From contig OZ020524.1 of assembly GCA_963971425.1 (NCBI GenBank), forward strand, positions 682,001 to 746,000: 64,000 nucleotides of DNA. The letters are read 5' to 3'. A model generated the notes under the pieces. The model made no database searches and had not been told where the DNA came from. It worked only from the letters and a program-made list of their open reading frames with translations. Below are positions 57,715 through 64,000 of this stretch, piece after piece. Numbering within the stretch: position 1 is the first letter of the stretch; each line of letters begins with the position of its first letter. The translations under genes were made by a program, and so were the position numbers. Source of the DNA: Bryoerythrophyllum caledonicum (Eukaryota; Streptophyta; Bryopsida; Pottiales; Pottiaceae).

Positions 57715-58516
57715 GGTAGTTGGTTTTCTCATTTTAGGTCGGGTACTTTAGGTCAGGTTCGTCGGTTAGTGGGTATTGTAGGTGTAGGTATATGGAAGGG
57801 AATAACCTTTTGACACAGTTTAGGAAATTAGCACGTTGTGTATGTGGCGACTGAAGTTCTGATTTTTCACATAAATGAATTTAGCGGCGTTAATCGCTTT
57901 TTGGGATGTACCGTCTTCATCCAAATGTTTCGTTCATTCTGCTGTTTACTAGAAAACGATGGACATTGTTTGCTTACAGTCTGTAAATTATGCTCGCTCT
58001 TTCAAAAATTATTTTTTATGCTATTGTTCATTTTGAACACCAGCACGCTATATACAACTTTAGGAGGAGCATCAAAGCTGGGGGAAGCATAATCTTAGGA
58101 GAAATCATCGACATATAGTTGAAGGGAAATCAATTGACAGAAAAAGCTAATCTACTGAGGACACGTTTTCGACTGCAAAATATGTCTGATGATCTCGAAG
58201 CAGCAGCATGAATTGCATGATGATGCAGCGTGCTGAAATGGCAGCACTCCTAAAAAATAACGTAGTACTGAAAACAGGTCTAGTTCTGGGATATGATCGT
58301 GATGACGTAAATATCGTGAAAAAATTGATGAGAGCCTTCTGTTCAATTCCGCCCAGTATACTCCAGAGGAACTAACGTGTATCTTACTTTAGAAAGCTAA
58401 CCATCTGAATCCATCTGCACAAACCACACATCAAAAGCGATCAGGAACACAAACCGTAAAGGATATGGATGTAGCTATATGTTCATACTGGGTAGTGGAG
58501 GCATTACCGCAAGCAT
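57715..58516. other. Intergenic region between convergent aconitase and ARF-GAP
   Basis: This holds the 3' ends of two convergent genes. It is AT-richer than the flanking exons and has no open frame of note. Confidence 0.6.
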
Positions 58517-60702
58517 TTAGCTGATACTGTCTTGAATATCTGCAATAAAACTGGAGGCAAATGTTGACAGCTTCATCCCAGTTTCTTCCGCGAGGTTTTT
58601 CAACGCGGACATGTCCTGAGAGGCCTGGCCACCGGATCATCTCTTAGCAATCTTAACAAAACATCACGCACCGTAACAGACGTGATTCAAGCACAGGACA
58701 AATGGAGAAAGGTGTTACGGTAGCATTATTACCTGCATGGACAACTTGGAAATGATCTCGCCCGCTGTCAGGTCAATTGCTGAACCGCCCATTGAATCTT
58801 CGTCTTCGCGATCGAAGTAGGCAGAGCTCGATATAGCCGAGGAGTTCTACAAATGTGCGAGTATTAGTGAAAGTTCTTTCGAAACAAAACCGGCATAACC
58901 TCGGACAAGAGCCTCGTCTAATCGAGAGAACTTACAGCAAATTTCTGTAGCCGGCCGGAATTCTTTTCCCCGTCCTTGTCCTGGTCGCCGAAGTACTGAG
59001 CAGAAGAGATTGATTTGGCATTTGCGAACTTTTTCTGTGCCTCGTAGCTGTCTTCATGCTGCCAGGAAAGAGAAAAACAACATAAGAACAGGTTCATATG
59101 AAGCTGCTTGTAAACATAACGGATGTCAAAGAGAGAAAGATGAAAAGCAAACACCATACCTGTGGCTTGGACCGTCCGTTGGAGTACGATGGTTTGATGG
59201 GAGAGGATCCGAACTCGGCAAAGAAATCAGCCACTGCTGAAGGGGCTGCAACATGACCGATCTTGGGATTGCCATTGGACGAATCAGTCGTGGGAGGCGG
59301 ATCATCCGAGTACACAAACCTAGACGTTCGCGGCGCTGACTGCTGTATGGTACTAGGCGCTGCTGGTGCAACAACTGGCTCGGGTACCACTTCTGCCGGC
59401 TTCTGATCATAAAGGTCTTCACTTGGCTGCACCAACAGTCAACATGATGAGGTCATGACCACAAGCACACAGCTGCATGAACAATCAACGGGGTGAAGTC
59501 AAGGTCCACTTAAGCATCTGTACTGATTAGGCAAACACGTACTTTGGTTGTGAGTTTCCTGATGCCGAGGCCGCCTCCGACTTTGCCTGACGTGAGCTTC
59601 TTCGCGCCGAGAGACGACACAGGCTTCCTGGTTATGGAAGTAGACACGGGACGAGAAACAGGGGCAGCGGGCTTAGGAGCGGGAGCTGGAGCGGGAGCGG
59701 GGGCAACGGCGGGCTTCTGAGGTTTCTGCTCCTCGAAGAAGAAGTCGTCCTTGGCGATGGCCGGTGTCTCGGACACTGGAGACGGCGTGCTGGAGCTCAT
59801 CTTGGCCACTTCCTTGGTCAAGAGCTGGCGGTACAGGTCGGCGGCTCGGGAGATGTACTTGGACTCGATTCTGCCGCCCTCGGTCCAGCCGTGCTGCTTG
59901 AAGAAGACGCGCGCCCGGCCGTTGCCGCCCACGCTCATCACCTTCAGCTGCTCCTGGTTCCAGCTATCCAGCGTCGTGGACCTGGCGCACGGCAGAGCTC
60001 AGATCCTCTGATTCCCTTTGCTACAATAGGGATCACGAGATGGGATACGTACCTCACGAAGCTGATGTGCACGCCGAGGCTGCGGTGGAGCGCGGAGCAG
60101 TCCAGGCAGATGAAAATCCCGTACGTTACCGACGACCACGTCGGGTTCTTCGCATTGCAGTCGAAACATATCTGCAGATACCAGAATGCACATGCGAAAT
60201 GGTCAAGCCTGTGATCTACGAGACCGCTCTCTTCAGGTCCGACAACCAACCTATCTACCCCTGACGCGCTTGGAAAGCTTTAGTACTCAACGCACACTCG
60301 CAGTAGGAACTACAATGCGCCTTCAACTAGGAAACTCAGTTCAAGGTGGGGAATCAGCGTGAGAGGCTCGCCGATGAAACGCAAACCGCGCCGTTAAGAA
60401 AACCGCCGCTTGTGCAAATCTGGCCACACACAGATCGTGAACGCTCTCTGGCCGACCAACTGGAAGGAAACGAAAGCCCTAACCGACAAGACTCACTCCC
60501 ACACAATGCGACGGCTCTTTCGCAGGATCTGGTGCGCTCCCCACTCGCCGTTACCATCACCCGGATCTTTAAACGCAAGGAACCGGAGAAAACCTAGATG
60601 AAATCGCAGCTAGAAACCTAGAAGAGGGAGTACCTTGTTGTCAGGCTTGGTCTTCATCTTCCTGAAAAGCAAATCTCGATCCAGCACCTCCTCCGACGCC
60701 AT
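58517..60702 (-). CDS. ADP-ribosylation factor GTPase-activating protein (AGD8/9/10, ArfGAP2/3 type)
   Basis: Seven exons on the minus strand: 60702-60634, 60171-60053, 59981-59543, 59426-59160, 59058-58936, 58846-58733 and 58615-58517. They encode 409 residues. The ArfGAP zinc finger CX2CX16CX2C uses Cys25, 28, 45 and 48 (ICFDC ... ICLDC) and is followed by the arginine finger region [14 protein letters not shown] (Arg53). A Pro/Ala-rich linker ([19 protein letters not shown]) and conserved C-terminal blocks ([38 protein letters not shown]) match plant AGD8-10 and animal ArfGAP2/3. It stimulates GTP hydrolysis on ARF1 for COPI vesicle traffic at the Golgi. The first intron is long (about 460 bp) and GC-rich. 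Confidence 0.95.
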
Positions 60703-61213
60703 GGTCCCCGAAAAACTAGCGCCTAGTGCAGAAGCGAGACGGGGGGGGAGCAGCAAACACACACACAGGAGGGCAGAGAAAGTGCTGAAAGAGAGAAAAA
60801 AGCCGACGGCCTGTGGGGGTCAGAATAATTGCGAGATGAGTGCGGCAATCATAGAGGACGAGCCTGGCCGCGAGGGAGGCGCACCCACGAGCGCTACATT
60901 CACTCAGTCGACGCTTCACTGATAGAAGAGAAGAGGAACTTCCTCACTCTGAACGCGCTTTGATCCGTTCATCATTCATGCTCTCTTGTCGCAGCGATGC
61001 CGCTCATTATCGCCCTTGACCCAGCCTCGGCCGCTCATTCCGCGGTCCCCACCCTAAAACCGGGAGCCTCTTGTCCTTTCCTCCCAATTTTATGATCTTA
61101 CACGGAGCACAATGATCTTACTTCCATTAAAAAAGCTTTGGATTTACACGTCAGAAATTTTCACCGGAGAGATTGTTGCTCCAGCTTGTGTTTTAGTTTG
61201 GAAACTATGGTGT
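60703..61213. promoter_or_regulatory. ARF-GAP promoter and 5' leader region
   Basis: A 511-bp gap separates the ARF-GAP start from the end of the next gene on the same strand. On the minus strand its part near the ATG is pyrimidine-rich (CTCTTTC, CTCTCTTT), typical of plant leaders. No TATA box is obvious. Roles are inferred from position. Confidence 0.4.
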
Positions 61214-62670
61214 TCATTCGGGCTTGACTGATTTGGATCTGAGGCGGGGGACGAAAATGCAGGATGCGGCGATGAGCCAGGAAGTGAGGGTGCAGCCCCA
61301 GAGGATGTAGAGGAGGAGGATGGTGGACTCGTGAGCGAGCATGAAACGGTGGACCGCGAAGGAGTGGGAGGAGTTGGTGCGGAACGTGAGGAGCACGAAG
61401 CTGGGGTCGTCGCGGTTGCGCCAGCTCAAGGACGGCACCGTCACCTCCCGTGTGCCGTTCGCGCGCGCACGCTCACACCACCGGTGCGTGTGCCCGCTCA
61501 TCACCAACCTGCGACGCATCTCGTCAGCGATAGAGCTCCCCTTCATTGCATGCTCTTTGAGGTTTGGAGAGTGGTGAAAATATTTACCTTGGTCTGAATG
61601 AGTGGAGGAGTTGTGTGGTGGATTCGGAGGACATCACGTCCTGGCCTACTCGATGACGCAGTTCCTGTGGTAGCACCCTGATGCAATGTCAACCACAAAC
61701 AACACTGATGCACTGTCAACAACAATAACTACCGTAATCCCATGCGATGTTAACAATATACCACTCTGATGCAATGTCAATAACAACACACCCTGACGCG
61801 ATGTCAACAACATCAGATAGGAATTGCAGCAAGAGATGATTGGAATGCAGACACGTACGATGGAGGTGGCGAGCCCACTTTCAAGCAGGGACCTTCGAGA
61901 TCGTGCCATGGCGCGCACCGGGGAAGGTCAATGGGCGGCGCGCACGCAGTTTCGTCTGCACGGTACAATGGCAGATGTAGCAGGAGCACGGGCCCATCGG
62001 ATCCAGCATCGCTTTCCTGAAGAGAGCTCACGGTGTTGGCACAGGCCGAGCATCCATGGGCATGGATGGCCATGGCGTTGAGAGAGACGAAATCGATGCC
62101 GCCCCAGGTGAAGCGGCTGCCGCAGGTGTCGTCCAAGCCTGGGAACGAGGCGGCGAAGCGGGGCAAGCGGGAGGCGAATCCGGGGTCGTGGTGGTCGCCG
62201 ACGTCGTGATTGCCCACCACGACGTGGATGGGCAGCTTGGCCGCTTTGAACGGGCGCACCAGCCCCCAGAACCGCGCCACCACTGCGCTCCACTGCGCGT
62301 CCGTCGACCTCCGCCCCGCGTCCGACACATCCCCCATCACCACCAGCGCATCCGGCCTCACTCCCCTGTACACCCTCTGCAACCAAAGACACACACATCA
62401 AATGGAAGAACTCACAGAGCTCGAAACTCGCACTCACCTCGTAACACATACCTGGAACACGGATCGCATGAAGGACTCGCGGCGCACGCGGTCCACCCAC
62501 GCCGTGCCAGGGCCAGCCAGATGGAGATCCGCTACCACCATGATCTTGAAAGCGGAGGCATCCGGCGGCGCGCCGTCGCAGGAGGGCTCCATCAAAACAT
62601 GGTGCCACACCAGCAACGCGCCCGTGATGCACAGCAGCAGCACAAACACATTCTGCGCCTTGGACGCCAT
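61214..62670 (-). CDS. Calcineurin-like metallophosphoesterase, MPPE1/PGAP5 (Cdc1/Ted1) type
   Basis: Four exons on the minus strand: 62670-62452, 62376 to about 61855, about 61640 to 61588, and 61508-61214. They give about 362 residues. The exon 2/3 junction is uncertain: acceptors at 61640 or 61664 both keep frame, and the donor at 61855 is weak. All metallophosphoesterase motifs are present: VVADLHL, VVMGDVSDAG, VVVGNHDVG, LLLHLPLYR and LVMSGHTHRWCE. VPSLSWRNRDDPSFVL is specific to MPPE1/PGAP5. An N-terminal signal anchor (VFVLLLCITGALLVW) and a C-terminal membrane helix (LLLYILWGCTLTSWLI) suggest an ER or Golgi membrane enzyme. In animals and yeast such enzymes remodel GPI-anchor glycans for ER exit; that role here is inferred. 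Confidence 0.9.
61674..61820. repeat. Intronic minisatellite of about 30 bp
   Basis: Within the second intron of the metallophosphoesterase gene, degenerate units with the core CTGATGCAATGTCAACAACA recur about five times. They occupy most of the intron between the donor near 61855 and the acceptor near 61640. Confidence 0.75.
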
Positions 62671-62915
62671 GAGTGAAATTACAGCTCCTGATCCCCGATC
62701 AAGGGTGTAGGCGGAGAAGAAAATCTGCAAAACCTACCGACCCCACCCAGTCGCGGCAGTGGGTCCACGTGCCGCGCCGCGCCTCCCTCGCGTCCTTGTC
62801 GCCCTTAACTTTTCCTCTCTGCCTCTCTCCCACATCTTCTTCTCCAGCGGTACTGTCCTTCTTCGTCTCCTTCGCCTTCTTCGTGCGCTCTCCTGCGCGT
62901 TGTGGAGCAGAGGGG
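62671..62915. promoter_or_regulatory. Compact divergent promoter between the metallophosphoesterase and TRX z
   Basis: The two start codons face away from each other with only 245 bp between them, so both promoters and leaders must share this segment. It is GC-rich with CpGs and pyrimidine tracts (CTCTCTGCCTCTCTCC) on the TRX z side. No TATA box is clear. Confidence 0.55.
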
Positions 62916-63529
62916 ATGGCATGCATGGCTTCTTCCGTGGCGTCTGTGGCGACCACGTCTCTGCCGCCGCGACGGTGCGCATCCCCGCGTGCGCGCTCGT
63001 CGTGCCGGCTCGGATTAGGACTTAGGAAAGCGGAGTCGTCCTTTACAGGAATGCGTGTCCAGGTGCGCGCGCCAGCGTGTGCGAGGACGCAGAGTGCGCG
63101 ATTAGGAATTCGCTCGGCGGGCGCCAAGGGAGATTACCTCGTGGTATGCACGCCTCCTCTCGTTCCTCCTCGTTTTCTCTTCCTCTCTTGAGGGGTTTTA
63201 TTAGGGTTTTGTGAATTTCGTTGTTTCCAGCAAAAGGTTTCGGCGCGGGAATTGGACGACATTCTGGCGAACGAGAGGAATTCGCCCATGGTTGTGGACT
63301 TCTATGCGACCTGGTGTGGGCCGTGTATATTGCTCGCTCAAGAACTGGAACAGGTGCTTGTCTCTTCTCGCAAATTAGGGTTTGTTGTTCGGCGGCAATT
63401 GCGTGATTTCGTTCTACTTTCTAACTGCAAACATGTGCTGCCGTGCAGCTTGCTGTGGAGTACGGCGACCGGGTTCGGTTTCTGAAGATTGACACCGATG
63501 AAGAGCACGAGCTCGCAAACCAAATGGAG
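62916..63529 (+). CDS. TRXZ: Thioredoxin z (CITRX), plastid, 5' part only
   Basis: Three exons are visible: 62916-63143, 63231-63353 and 63449-63529 (144 residues). The rest lies beyond the window. The first exon encodes a Ser/Arg/Ala-rich plastid transit peptide. The thioredoxin domain follows with KVSARELDDILAN, MVVDFYATWCGPCILLAQEL (active-site Cys105 and Cys108) and LAVEYGDRVRFLKIDTDEE. The WCGPCIL[LM]AQELE block and KIDTDEE are diagnostic of TRX z, a component associated with the plastid-encoded RNA polymerase and fructokinase-like proteins. The next exon should start VRGLPT; it was not found before 64000, so the third intron exceeds 470 bp. Confidence 0.93.
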
Positions 63530-64000
63530 GTCAGTCCCTGTTCCTTTCCCCCTCCAAACAAAGGCAACAGGCCGCAACAGAGCTCTTTCTAGACTCATGT
63601 GCATCTTTAATCATGCTTGATGGTCCTCACATATGAAGATAACGTAATGTTCTAAGCACTGTTCACATCTACACTAGCTGTATCGGTGAAAAACTCGCCC
63701 TGTATTTGCAGCTAGATTCTTCCTAGTTCTTGCCACCTAACTCCCACGCTCTTTAAGGATGCATCACCTGCCATCTCACCTCATTCATGAGCATATCCTT
63801 CAATTCCATTGCTTGTTTCACCCACTCGATTAAATGGAGCACATTGCTTGCAACACATTTGTGATGCTTGGAGCCAGTGTTCCATCTTACGTCACTCATC
63901 TACTAATGCTTGGAGCACATGGGTCACCTGTCTACTAGTAATACCTGGCCACTCATCTACTAATGGTAATGCTTGGATAGTTGGTCACTCATATCTACTT
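63530..64000. repeat. TRX z intron with degenerate tandem repeats
   Basis: Intronic sequence to the window end. From about 63860 a degenerate unit with CACTCATCTACTAATGCTTG and GGAGCAC recurs at least three times. No exon was recognised. Confidence 0.65.

Noticed and set aside
61928-62632. 234-codon minus-strand frame overlapping the metallophosphoesterase
   Set aside because: It is another frame of the same exons; the phosphoesterase motifs are in the annotated frame.
62056-62676. 206-codon plus-strand frame opposite the metallophosphoesterase
   Set aside because: It is an antisense shadow with no conserved motif.

Overview
This window reads as nuclear DNA from a green plant. The evidence is an intron-rich aconitase with plant-type exon structure, a plastid thioredoxin of the TRX z (CITRX) type, plant-style telomere motifs (TTTAGGG) and plant transposon families. 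Short introns, GC-rich genes in AT-rich transposon DNA, and the style of the retroelements suggest a non-seed streptophyte (bryophyte, lycophyte, fern or charophyte alga). That placement is inference; the sequence does not name the species.

Layout. From 0 to 31.5 kb the window is mostly transposon-derived. It holds an unrecognised two-exon gene with an acidic tail beside 51-bp tandem repeats (0.3-1.8 kb), a dead Tc1/mariner transposase (4.7-5.7 kb), and a pair of 2.1-kb direct repeats (8.9-10.9 and 21.2-24.0 kb) that enclose Ty1/copia gag-pol remnants. The second repeat carries a precisely inserted 666-bp Helitron containing a helicase fragment and a (TATAGGG)n array. A partial methyltransferase gene lies at 20.5-21.0 kb. 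From about 25 to 29.5 kb is a decayed Ty3/gypsy retroelement carrying a cytosine-5 DNA methyltransferase between a gag-position ORF and reverse transcriptase. It is itself interrupted by a 1.6-kb inverted-repeat element. A Myb/SANT-like transposon ORF and a MITE follow.

From 32.4 to 34.0 kb is a five-exon GAR1 gene (H/ACA snoRNP) whose upstream region has a tandemly duplicated telobox segment. From 34.5 to 50.9 kb repeats dominate again: an intact pogo/Tigger-like DDE transposase (38.0-39.6 kb) flanked by palindromic CACTAAA-type repeats and a set of perfect hairpins, a MITE family with TTAACCCCTAAAG ends, a LINE remnant with RNase H, and 133-bp SINE-like units, one of which sits inside the LINE with a 14-bp target duplication.

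From 51.2 kb to the end is a compact, GC-richer, gene-dense block: aconitase (19 exons, +), an ARF-GAP (7 exons, -), an MPPE1/PGAP5-like metallophosphoesterase (4 exons, -), and TRX z (+, cut by the window end). The last two genes are divergent and share a 245-bp promoter gap. These are unrelated housekeeping functions (TCA cycle, vesicle traffic, GPI-anchor or ER processing, plastid transcription redox control); adjacency does not imply a pathway.

The most notable system is the retroelement-borne DNA methyltransferase at 27.6-28.7 kb, a retroelement that may have carried its own DNA-methylating enzyme. Exon coordinates were read by eye from splice signals and known family sequences. Identities between repeats are estimates by eye.
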